Part shown: piece after piece, positions 1-11,308 of the stretch
Layout: each line of letters opens with the position of its first letter
Position numbering within the stretch: the first letter of the stretch is position 1
Origin: Symbiodinium natans
Taxonomy: Eukaryota > Sar > Dinophyceae > Suessiales > Symbiodiniaceae
Direction: 5' to 3'
Assembly: GCA_905221605.1 (NCBI GenBank)
Contig: CAJNDS010001879.1
Coordinates: forward strand, 616,291-680,290
DNA: 64,000 nucleotides
Program-made: the position numbers and the translations under genes
Notes under the pieces: generated by a model
Seen by the model: the letters and a program-made list of their open reading frames with translations, nothing else
What the model was told of the DNA's origin: nothing
Database searches by the model: none

Positions 1-717
1 CTTGAAGGCGGGTTCACCCCGAGCAAGCCCAATATGGTGAACGCACATCCGAAACAGGGAAGCACCTGTTCGAACCCGCAGAGGCCTCTGACTTGCGGAG
101 CATTCGTGCTTACATGCAGTAAGCCTTTCGGTGAATTTCCCAATGCTTGCAGCGGTAAGTCGGATCTAAAGGAGTTCATCACGACTTACGGCAGATTTTA
201 CGTTGCCTTGTATGCTTTTCGCAATGCCACTGAAGATGGTGCGTCCCAGCCGACATTGGTGACAAGAGTAGTGGCTGATGCAACAACCATGTGTTCTGGC
301 GCGTACAAGCTCACGCAGGGCAGCTGCCTTGGGCTCGATGGTGGCGCCGGTGAAGCCGTGGCCCCACCTGAGCCTCCACCCATTTACGGAATGCCTGTGC
401 CATTTCCGAAGCTGGATGAGTACGGGAGAAGGGCAACAACAACTGTGACCACCACAAGCCAGACCTCGACCATGACCAAAACCACAACCGCGACCACCTC
501 GTCTGTCACGTCCACAAAGGCTCCTGTGAGGCCCAAGCCTCACAATCCAAGCAATGTTAACAATGGTAACGGTAACGGCTTCCTCATCGGATTCTTGGTG
601 GTGGTACTCATCTTGGCGGCTCTGGCGGTCCTTTGGTTTCGCAGGAAGCGCATGGCCAGAGAAGGGAGGAGCCTGGTAAACTCTCAGGAGATGGAAAGCA
701 TGTCCAACCGGTACTGA
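1..717 (+). CDS. 3' end of a Thr-rich single-pass membrane protein gene
   Basis: The frame is open from the first base to a TGA at 715-717, so the gene starts upstream of the window. The first ATG (position 34) need not be the real start. The visible part is an extracellular-type segment with several cysteines, then a proline stretch and a low-complexity Thr/Ser linker (about residues 135-165 counted from that ATG) of the O-glycosylated stalk kind. A hydrophobic span follows (about 183-203), then a basic stop-transfer cluster (RRKR) and a short hydrophilic tail. This is the layout of a type I surface protein with a short cytoplasmic tail. No ligand-binding family was recognised. It may be only the last exon. 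Confidence 0.65.
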   Translation, partial: LEGGFTPSKPNMVNAHPKQGSTCSNPQRPLTCGAFVLTCSKPFGEFPNACSGKSDLKEFITTYGRFYVALYAFRNATEDGASQPTLVTRVVADATTMCSGAYKLTQGSCLGLDGGAGEAVAPPEPPPIYGMPVPFPKLDEYGRRATTTVTTTSQTSTMTKTTTATTSSVTSTKAPVRPKPHNPSNVNNGNGNGFLIGFLVVVLILAALAVLWFRRKRMAREGRSLVNSQEMESMSNRY

Positions 718-1769
<1,052 letters not shown>

Positions 1770-2245
1770 TGTGGGCGTTGTGTTGTGTGACGGGGGCAGG
1801 GGGCTAAGCAGCTCGTGAGCGTGTCAGGCTGAAAAGTTCGGCATGTGTGCCGTTCAGAGCATGCAGCCTTCCGACTGTTTCATCCACTCACTATTTTAAA
1901 ATATTCACCTCTGTATTGTCGCAAATGATTTGAGTCTTGCCTTGTGCCTGTCAAGCTCTGGGTAAATGCCCGCAGGGAAGAGCTCTAGCATTGAAGCATT
2001 GAGATCCGTTAGGTTTCGCACGCTACATTTCTTCATTATAATGATTCATTTTATCCTTTGGAACTCCAAAATTGAATATTTTCTTCATATTTGTGTCCAA
2101 TCGTTTTTTGCTTGTTTCCTTCATTTGTCTTGTCATGCAGTTCGCGAGTCGTCTATTTTCTCTTTCCTTCCCTGATTGTAAACTCTCCAGCCTTCTCTAT
2201 CACACTTTCTTCAGTCTGTTCTCTCATTACATGTCCGGACAGTGC

Positions 2246-2296
2246 TTGTGTGTGTGCGTGTGCGTGTATGTATGTGTGTGTGTGTGTGTGTGTGTG
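2246..2296. repeat. (TG)n microsatellite next to a possible splice acceptor
   Basis: TG-rich tract ending in GTGTGCAG, so it may serve as the pyrimidine/TG tract of a 3' splice site for the exon-like block that follows. Confidence 0.85.
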
Positions 2297-3215
2297 CAGC
2301 TCGCAGGTCCAGAGCATCACGAAGATGCCGCTCTTCATCTGTTTGCCTTTCGGCGTTCCCAAGGCACTGGCCCAAAAGACGCCAGGAGACCGCAGCCAGG
2401 TCCTAAACCCTGCGTGACCAAACCCACATCCCCATCCTTGCAGCCTAAGACTCGACATCACAAGGGCTTCTCTGTGCTGCCTATGCGTAGCTCCTGTCTC
2501 ATGGCCGGGATGGGGATGGATTTGGGAGGAGTTCGCCTCGACTCGCAGATTAAGCTCTTTTGCATGACCACTTTCCGTGTGTGGTCTCAACACTGTGAAT
2601 GGCGGCCCGGCCCCCCCGTCGCCCCCCCAAGTAGAACGCAAGGTAAGGCAAGGGAGTGGTTTCTCTTGCATCCAGCATTGATCCGTTGGAAGCGTCTTTC
2701 GTTCCGACTAAGAAGTCCCACATATCTGACTTGCAGACATACCAACACCGCACTCACGCATGGCACGCCGACCTCAGCTCTACGTTCTTTCAGGGCGCCC
2801 GGCTGGTGGCGGACGTGCGCCTGGCGCGACTGCCCGAGGGTCAGGCGATTCCTCAGGGCCGCCAGCTTTGTCGTTTCTCTGGGCAGTTTGCAGCTTTGGT
2901 GTAGGCGGGAGGCTCAGGTTTCTTGAGTTGTCCTGGTTCTCCTGGGTAGCTTTTCTTTTGGTCTTCGGTTGATTCAAGCTCAGGGTGTCTGGAGGCACTG
3001 AGGGCGGTCATCGGCAAGATCAGGGTATCTGATCAAATTTCTGACAGATGCGTAAGAACCCATAGCAAAACCAGAGCCCAACACTCCAAGCAAGACGTTC
3101 CCCAAATTCCAAAGTCTTTCATGCGAATGTGTACAGTCACTTGCAATGCTGGGACCCTCAGCAGGAGCTGCTCTTCGACTGCGGCGTCCTGGCGCTGCGC
3201 ATGAGCGCCTCGCTT
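2297..3215 (+). CDS. exon-like fragments, gene unidentified
   Basis: Three short blocks read like coding exons behind AG acceptors: about 2300-2395 (contains MPLFICLPFGVPKALAQ), about 2791-2862 (contains RLVADVRLARLPEGQ) and about 3161-3205 (contains QELLFDCGVLALRM). Spacing and strand would fit one multi-exon gene, but phases were not shown to join and no family was recognised. A real gene and chance open frames are both possible. Confidence 0.25.
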
Positions 3216-4840
3216 TGTGTCTTAAAAGCATGCGGGTTTCCGATGTCACAAACTCGGAGGTGAAGAGTCCTGAATGAATCTTTTGGCACGGTCGGCATTG
3301 GGCGTGATCTCGCAAGATGAATCTGACAGAGCTTTGGGGTGCTTTCGTCAAAAAAGCCCCGGTGCACTATCTGGGGTCGCTGACTGCTGCGGAACCCGGC
3401 GGTGTGGCGGTGTGTAGGATGCTGCAGAGGGTTGGAGCTGCAGTGCTTTCTAGTACTGCTTTAGCACTGCTCCGATTGTGATCCACAAGAAACGATGGGG
3501 GTTTCGCAACATAGGGGCAGCTTTCTGGGGAGTTTCTTCAATAAGGGTTAAAGTATGTTGGGGGTATATCAGCGGGGTCCTGCATTTTGGGCGCACCCGA
3601 ATTCGACTCTATTCTGGATTCTGATGCTGATTTCTGGTGAGGCCCGGCCGAGTTCCGAAGGCTCGGTTCTTCGTCGAGTTTTGCGGGGGAATCGGTCTCT
3701 CAGTTCTCGCTTGGGATTGGAGTCTGCATGGTTTGGGTTCAGCTTCGAGTTTGTGGCAGTGGGCTTCGTGGTTTGGGTTGTTTGTCAGGCAAGTGATAGT
3801 AATTGAGTCGAAGAAAATTCTGCGTTGGTTTGCCGAGCTGAAGGCGTTCACGAATAGAATGTGTGTGTGTATATATATATATATGGATTATTTGAAAGGT
3901 GCACAGGCTGAGACTACGTCGTTGCATGTGCAGCTGCGTCGAAAGCCCAAGATGCAAGCTGCCACAGCATGAGCCCTCGACATTCCGCAAAACCTGCAGA
4001 GGGCGGTGCAGCCCCTGGAGTTCGGAATTTGCGTTGCGGACACCGGAGGCATCCGGGTCTGTGTTGGTGCAGGGTGTAGAGGTGGTTTGAGAATCGCACG
4101 TGGTTTTTGGATTTATCTTGCCTCTTGGAGGTTTCGAGCTTAGCTCGGGGTTGAGGCTGTGTGAAATCCCCTGTTTGGGGCTTAGGGTGTAAGGCTGTGA
4201 GGCTTGGGAGGTGCGGTCTTCCTCGCAAAAGGACTCGCTCGTTAATTTAGAGAAGATAGGAAGACGACCCCAGGCGATGCATTCATTCGTTTCATTCACG
4301 GCAGCACGACAAAGGCAATCTCAACCTTGTCCGTATATTCATCACTCCTCTAGGCAATTCAAAGCACCAACAGTTAAGTGATTCTGAACAGATGCAATCC
4401 TTCTTGCGTACCCATCTTTCTTGCATTTTTTCTCTACTTCACCCTCACCCACAAGCGGCTTCTAAATTGCAGACAGCTGAAGTGAACAAACGAGGCCGTC
4501 AACCGAGAAGCATTTTGCGTTTCAGAGCGTTCTGCACTGAAGCCGCGCAAAGCTTCCAACTAACAAACAGAGATTCAGGTTCTTGCCTAAGTGAAAGCCT
4601 TCGACCCAAGTCCGAGATGCCACAAACCACGAACGACAACAGCGAACTTTCCTACACCTCGAAGGAGCTTTGATGAGACCCCCCCTCCCTTCGCCCCAAC
4701 CGCGCAGACCCTCAGTCGGAGCTGTGGGAGTTGGGGAGTCTCACTTGCCAGGACTTCGGGGGCGTTTTCTCAGGCTACGCTTGAATCTCTCCTTGTGTTA
4801 GGGCTCGAGAGGTGGGGTCACCTCTGCCGAAGGCAGCCGC
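3216..4840. other. intergenic stretch
   Basis: No coding block with support. A short (TA) run lies at about 3870-3883. The last part forms the 5' flank of the gene at 4841. Confidence 0.35.
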
Positions 4841-5320
4841 ATGGACCCTTCGAGCCCGTCCTCCAATGAGTGTGGACCCTGGGTGGTGTGGTGCTTCGAG
4901 CACTGCCTGTACAGGGAGTATGACCGCCTTCGGAAGGAGTTGACGGATTCAGCCATGATGTCCAGATGCCGATTCATATGTCACAAAAAAGCAATGGGCT
5001 TTCTGAGCTGGCTTGATGAAGCCCAGCAAGCGCGAGTTCTGCTAATTGCGGATTGGCGAGAAGCAAAGCCCATCATGGAGGAGCTTGGCAAGAAAGAGCC
5101 GCGTCATGACATCCTCCTGTGTGTGGCTGCACGTTCAGACAGGATGTTTCGCCGCGCAGTTGCTTGGGCAAGCAAGCAGAGCGCGGACACCGACATCATC
5201 GTCTCGTCAAGTTTTTCGTGCCAGAATCTCGAGGATCTGATCGAGCGCCACTTGGAAACTTCTGTTACAAGCTGGTCTTGGAAAGACGGAAAGATCGGCA
5301 GGTGGACTGAGCCCGGCTAG
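4841..5320 (+). CDS. intronless 159-residue protein of unknown function
   Basis: One uninterrupted frame runs from ATG 4841 to TAG 5320, in a window where other genes are split into exons of 20-100 bases. The product is soluble, without signal peptide or membrane span, and has alternating hydrophobic and charged segments that suggest a small alpha/beta fold. Local strings include VLLIADWREAKP, DILLCVAARSDRMFR and DIIVSSSFSCQ, which look like beta strands followed by helices. Amino-acid composition is balanced, unlike the skewed shadow frames nearby. No family was recognised. The lack of introns would fit a gene returned to the genome from mRNA, which is common in dinoflagellates, but no spliced-leader relic was found just upstream. 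Confidence 0.65.
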   Translation: MDPSSPSSNECGPWVVWCFEHCLYREYDRLRKELTDSAMMSRCRFICHKKAMGFLSWLDEAQQARVLLIADWREAKPIMEELGKKEPRHDILLCVAARSDRMFRRAVAWASKQSADTDIIVSSSFSCQNLEDLIERHLETSVTSWSWKDGKIGRWTEPG

Positions 5321-5788
5321 TCAGCTAGTTGTGCGTGGCCCAAGGCCGACATCCCAATACCAACTGAAATAGAGTGCTGTTTCAACTTGTATGAGCATGC
5401 GAGTCATGCATGAAACTTTGCTAGCTCTGGACCTGAAGCAGTCCTTGGCAATGTCGAAGCCAGACGGCTGCATTGCATTTCTGTATATTTCTGTGCTTGA
5501 GAATCGCATCCTCGCAGCTGTTGAAACTGAAGCCTGCATGAAGCCTCTTAAGCCCAAGCTGAGCCCCAAAGGCCCTCACTAAAGCCACGGGACCCGTGCG
5601 CAAAACGGCTGCCCTGGTTTTGCATACGTAACCTAGTTGCTGAGTTTTTGCTTTCGGGATCTTTCGTGTTTTGGGGCCGGCTTAGGGTTCTCAGATGTTC
5701 TCAGCATGTTGAGATTGCCAGGTTTTTCTCGGACTTTCAGGTCCATGTAGCGTAATTAGATGGCCTCCATCTCTGTGCCTCTCACTCA

Positions 5789-5860
<72 letters not shown>

Positions 5861-7390
5861 AGAGCCCCTCCAAGAACTGGCGGACGACCGGGTGTGGAAG
5901 AGGGCCCTGGGGTCGTGAAGGGCTCAGAGTTGCTACGGCCTGCATGGGCCTGCCATATACAACAAGCCTGGAAGAAATAAGAAGCCCTGGATCGTCCGGG
6001 ATCCTATGGCAGGAACCTTAGCCAAGTCTGCTAGGCTCAGTTCAGGTGAGGCCGAGGTTAAAGGCGCATCCCGAAGTTTGTAGCATCTGAAAGCAGGCCG
6101 CACCGGAGCTCACGATGCTGAGGGGGCTCTCTGAAGATTGGAGATCCCCTGTAGTGCGGTGTCTCACAGCGGTGCGCTCGCTGAATATCCTGTTGCCGCA
6201 TGTTGCCGCTATAGCTATACCAAAGAGGAGCCGACTCCTGAACCCTGAATTGTCTGCCGCAGCCACGAAGCGGCCATTCCAGACACTTGGAGCTCCTAGT
6301 CCTTTCTTGCATTGACGCATAAGCACCAGGCCTCTGACAACAAAGGACGCACCGGATGTGAAACACAGCTGCGCGAGGTGTACATAGCCACGACATAGCC
6401 ACGTTCATGCCAAAGCGGCAATGGATGATGAAGTGAAAAAACCGTCAGAAAGGGCATCTGGGAAATGTTTAATTTCTACAGGCAGAACACCTGTTTAAGC
6501 TGTTCACGCAGGGACCTTTCATCAAGTTGCGCAGGTCCTGCGTCCCTAGAGACTCATGAAACAGGGCCAGACGCAAAGTCTTGGCTCCTAGCTGTGCCAG
6601 CCAGTCTTGGGGACTTGTTAGGGTCAGCGTGCTGCCTGTCCTCGCCTTGTTTGGGGTTTCGATTTCGGACTCTTCGGACCCGCAAGGGCGCCGCTGCGGC
6701 CAAAGCCCGTGCCGCGGCAAAGCCGAGGCGGGGATACGAGGCCGCCGAGGGATGAGGGTCTCCTCAGCATGCTGGATGCGCATGGATACGTCCAGCTAGT
6801 TCAAGGCTGCTTTCCAGCTTCGAAGTTTTCCAATGTTGGAGATTGGTGGTGAATCGCAGAGGGTTTCGTTTTGGGTTTCAGCGCCTGGTTGTTTTGTTTG
6901 GGCTTTGGGCTGCTGATGCTTGTTCATGTGGCCAACCCTCAAGTGAGCTCAAGCAGCGGGATGCAAACTGTCGGACGTAGCGGAAGAAGCTTAGTGATCC
7001 ATGAAGAATAGAGTCCCATCTAGTTCACCAAGAATGGAGGTAGCAACAGCGAGGCAGAGCCGCATTGTTCTTGTCGCATTGTGGAGCCCTCGCCAAAACA
7101 CCGCGCCTGCACCCCCCCAAGTACCCAGAGCTGCTCTGAGCAGGTCGCGCCACCGGGCTTTGAGCCTCCGGAGCAGCGACTGGCACGGCTGCAGGCGTTT
7201 TAACTCCTGGGGGGGGGGGAGTGCCTGTGAGCTTTTCAGTGAGGTCCACCGGTGCGTCTCTTGAGTTTCCCTAAACCCTTCCTTCGTTGTTTTCTCCAGA
7301 TCTTCAAAGTGTCACAAAGTGTCACCAAGTGTCAGAAATTGCAGAGGCTCAAGGCCCCCAGGAGCCCTGGGCCCCGCTTATCCCGAGCAG
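5321..7390. other. intergenic stretch
   Basis: Holds a (CT)n run at about 5791-5858 and otherwise no supportable gene. Open frames on both strands lack recognisable motifs. Confidence 0.35.
5791..5858. repeat. (CT)n microsatellite
   Basis: Almost pure CT dinucleotide of about 68 bases. Confidence 0.97.
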
Positions 7391-8471
7391 GCTGAGGTGG
7401 CGGATCTGCTCCGCCTAGCGCAGGCCTCCGCGGAGAAGGCGCCGGCATTGCACAGCCGACTTGCTCTGGCCCAATGTATCGGGTGCCGCGGCGGGCATCG
7501 AACTTGGGGTAGAAGTAGGACGTAGGACATCGTAGGACATAGGGGGCCAGGCTCTCGGCCAGTTGCAGGCTTTCGTGCTACGTGAGTTGCCATGGGTGCA
7601 TCCGACGCCTTTAGCCCAAGAGTCCTCAACTCGTACAACTCCAAGCCATAGCGTGGAGCCCTGCTTGCAAAGGCTTGCTTTCGTGTCCATGACTTGCCGA
7701 CCAAGAAAATTTTCCTGTTGCGCACATCAAGTCTCCATGCTCGCCCTGCAGGAAGCTGTTGCAGCAGAGCTCCTAGGCCTCCGAAGACTAGAAAGGGAGC
7801 TTTGGAGATGTGTCGCCGTGAAGAGGCTTCGGGGTTCAGAAGCTGTGCAGGAGTTAAGCCCCACATCTGAAGTCTGTGGGCAACCTTCCAGCATCTTCCA
7901 GCACGCAGAACTCGGCTACTCTGTTTCTCGCATCAGGTGGGGACCCCACGGAGATGACTGCGGAGCTCAAGGTCTGTCCAGAACTCCTGGGCTTTGCACT
8001 TTCTGGTTTCCCGATTGCCGGCGTGGGATGCATGATGGGATTGACGGAGGCGAGTTTGAGGAACCTGGAGGGAAGCATTGAACCCCAGTGGGCAGGGCTG
8101 GCCTTGCCAAGAATGGGACGCCCAGCTGATGCTCTGATGCTCTTGATGCTCCTGATGCGCTCTGAGCTGGCTTTTCTCGGACGAGACGCCCGGGTTGATG
8201 CTCCTGATACGCTCTGAGCTGGCTTGTCTCGGAAGGAGACGCTCGGCTTGATGCTCCTGCTGCTCTTTGACCTGGGTTTTCTCGGAAGGAGACGTCCGGG
8301 CTGATGCTCTTGATGCTCTGTGCCCTGGGTTTTCTCGGAAGGAGACGCCTTGGCTGAAGCTCCTAAGCAACGCCCAAGCACTGACACCCAGACCTGCAGT
8401 GCGGGAGGTTCTGGAGAAGCGCCTGGCCGCATTGAGCGAAGGGCCGGGACCTAAGCTCTTCATTGTCAACG
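7391..8471 (+). CDS. exon blocks of an unidentified multi-exon gene
   Basis: Four coding-like blocks with AG acceptors. 7391-7438 (AEVADLLRLAQASAEK) ends at a GC donor. 7752-7850 holds 33 codons, a charged amphipathic helix around LRRLERELWRC, and ends at a GA donor. 7937-7971 (GDPTEMTAELK) ends at a GT donor. 8400-8471 (REVLEKRLAALSEGPGPK then LFIVN) ends at a GT donor. The helices are rich in Leu, Arg and Glu. The last intron carries a 53-bp tandem repeat. Phases of the last two exons were not proven to join, so missing exons are likely. Function unknown. It could be the 5' part of the coiled-coil gene at 11.3-15.3 kb. Confidence 0.45.
8144..8365. repeat. 53-bp tandem repeat, about four copies
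   Basis: Units begin near 8144, 8196, 8249, 8302 and 8355 with TGATGCTCCTGATGC-like starts, each followed by TTCTCGGAAGGAGACG-like ends. Copies are diverged by point changes. The array lies between two exon-like blocks. Confidence 0.85.
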
Positions 8472-11308
8472 GTATGAACCTGAGTTGCGGGCGCGCGCCT
8501 GCGACATTGGCATGTTTCGGTGGAAGGGCTCCTCGCGAAGCGTCGCATTGAAGTCTTGCTTTTCGACAAAGGGTTGCTGTTGCTCCGTGCACATTCCGGG
8601 GTCGAGAGCGTCGGCTTTCGCTTCGGGCCCGTTTGTTTATGCTCCTGATCGCTTTTGGTTGCAGTCCACCGCCATCGTTTGGAGCCTACATGCGTCTAGG
8701 CTGGCATTGTTTCTGCTAGCGTTGTTGGCGGAAGGGTTGGTTGTATTGGGGCTTTTGACCCTTTAACATTGTCAAGGATCTCAGACCTGCTGGGCCAAAC
8801 ATCCCTCGCCGTCAGTTGCTCCCGTGTTTTGAGGATATTAGGGTTTGGAGCGTGGGGGCCAAATTGCCACCAAGGCCCCTTCACTTGTGAAGGGCTCGTG
8901 TTTTGCCTCGACATAGCATACTTTGTGCCCAAACCTGGTGCTCGAGCCACCGAGTCGAGAGTGCCGCGCATCTAAGGCAATCTCAGGATATAAAAGAATC
9001 CGGGGCACAAGAGAAAATAGCAGCAAGTAGGGTGCTGAAAATTGCTGAGTGTTAGTCAATCCCCAAACTCAAGTCCTGCCAAGATCGGCGCCCTGGCGCG
9101 GGGCCGCCGGAAAGAAGGCGGAAGAGCCTTCGAGAAATTGAATGGACGGGTCTTGGGTCTTGGGGGTATTGGGGTATGGTGGCCTTGGGCAACAGTTGGA
9201 AGAGTCAATGTAGCATGAATCCTGCAAGGCCACCGGTGGCTACACTATGCCGGCGTCCTGCTCCCAGCATGTGAGTGCCGACTCCAAGGAGTTTGGGATG
9301 TTTGGGGTTTAGGGTTTAAAGCTCGAGCCCTCGATTTTGAATGGCTCGAGCTTAGAGTCCACCAACATCCTTGGCTCGATCGAGGCCACAAAGCCACACA
9401 GGTATCAAGGTTGATGAGCACAAGAGCAAGCTGCTTGCAAGCTCTTGCTACCTGGTGCTGTGCACCAGACTTGTAGACTCGGAAGCTCAGCCCTGGTGCC
9501 TCAGGTCACTCATTGGCCAGCTGGACCGGCTAGCTTCAGGGCAGCCAGGGCCGTCCGCCGGTGAGGGGTGCGCCCTCCGGGCTGGGCTTGGCAGCTTGAA
9601 GGCTTAAGGGGCTTCGGCAGACTGTGATTGAGGCCCCTCGGCCTACACTTCCTCCAAGCCCAAAGGCTACATTGTCCTTCCCAAGCCCAAACCCTGAGCC
9701 CTTTGTGTATGGGGTCGATTTGAGCCAGGTAGTTCAGTTTGATTCGAGGTCAACCTTCTAGGTATTATGATTGAGAACAGAGAAATATAGATATCAGGTG
9801 CCTACCCCCCCTTTCAGCTAGTCGTCAGCTAAGTTGTCGTTCCGATTCATGTCTTCTGGACTGGGTTGAAGATTGAAGGTTCATGTGGTCTTGGACTTGA
9901 TCCATGAAGGCCAGGTCAGGAGAAGCTGTGTGGAGCAGAGATGAAGTTGGGCAACAGAGCGACAAGAGGACTCATTCCGCAGAGGCCAACGACCTTCCGA
10001 AACCGGTGGGAACCGTGGGTTCCGTTTTTTTTCCCTCTCCTGCCTCCAAGAAGAAGGTGATTGGACCGGGTGCTGTTCGGAAGGAGGATTGCCTCAAGAT
10101 CGCCAACAAGTGGTTGAGAAATTCACATGGCATATGGAGGGTGCGAGGACAACAGGACCAAGCACCCAGGTACTTTGACACGCCGTGGTGCGACCCATTT
10201 GGAGAGTTGGAGTTGGCCCAACACCGTGCATGCAGTGAAAGAGAAAGCCACCTGTGGGATGTCTTTTCCTATGTTCGCATCAAGGAAGCATCCCGGACTC
10301 TTGCCTCCATTTCACGCCCCTCAAGAGGAAGATTCTTCAGATGAGTAGGGACCTGAACAGTTGCGCAATCGAATTTTGCAGGTACCCCTGCTTTCTTATA
10401 GGCATGACGCTTTGTTTGGACTACTTCCAAGCCAAGCAAGAAATATCATAAGCTGACAGTCAAAAGCAAACAAAGACCAAACCTGCGTTGACTCACAGAA
10501 ACTGCTCAATCCCATCGCATGTGAAACGAACGGCGATGACAAAGAGTATACAGCTTCATTAGACGTTAATTTGCATTAACTTTGTTGCCTTTTGGGTTTG
10601 GGTTTTTGCGCGGGCGTTTTCGGGATGGAGAGGCAGGTGACCTACCAGATCAACTACACACCCAGCGCCGCGAGCATTGGCGATGGCGCGAGGGGCCCAG
10701 CGGGCCTAGCAGGGCCTAGGGTTCTCGGTCTCATCCTGTGCAATCAGTACAGCCAGAGCAGCTGCATTGCACATCGTTGTGCAAGCTGGGAGCACACTCT
10801 GCTGTGCACAAAGCCCAAGTCGCCATGCTGTCTTGCGACCGGCTCATTCGGATAGATTCGGTTTTTGGGTACCTTCGGCTTGAGAGCAATGGCTTGACAA
10901 AGACAAAGTGCGCAACAATACTGAGGGAAAGCCACATAAATAGCACTGATGCAAGCCACAACAGCGTCGAGCGCCACAGCCAGGCGAAACTCGCAGCGAT
11001 GGAGAGCAGCATATCGGACCGCAGGGTCATGCTGTCTTCAGACTGTCTTCATGTATTTGGGAACCGATCCCACCCTAAAAGCCCTGAACCCATGGAATGG
11101 CCTTTAAAAAATCCTACAAAGCAAGCCTCCCTGGAGCCGATCCAGGACATTGAGAAGCAGCTCGGGGTACTGGAGCCCATTAGCCACTTCCCAGTCGGGG
11201 GCCCCATGTGTGGAGACCTGTCTAACGAGTTAGGCCGGTAGACTGAAGCTTCCGGTGGCCCCGTCTCCACGGAAAGCCAATGCCCTCTACCGTGGGATCC
11301 GAATGCAG
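8472..11308. other. mostly non-coding stretch
   Basis: Apart from the open frame at 9904-10344, nothing here has support as a gene. A weak exon-like block lies near 9410-9600. A TATAAAA string at about 8989 is not evidence of a promoter in this lineage. Confidence 0.3.
9904..10344 (+). CDS. possible 146-residue protein or exon, unknown function
   Basis: Open frame from ATG 9904 to TGA 10344. The central part is lysine/arginine rich and reads like a real protein (KEDCLKIANKWLRNSHGIW), but the 5' third crosses an 8-base T run and looks less coding. No motif recognised, no upstream or downstream exon joined. Confidence 0.3.
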   Translation: MKARSGEAVWSRDEVGQQSDKRTHSAEANDLPKPVGTVGSVFFPSPASKKKVIGPGAVRKEDCLKIANKWLRNSHGIWRVRGQQDQAPRYFDTPWCDPFGELELAQHRACSERESHLWDVFSYVRIKEASRTLASISRPSRGRFFR

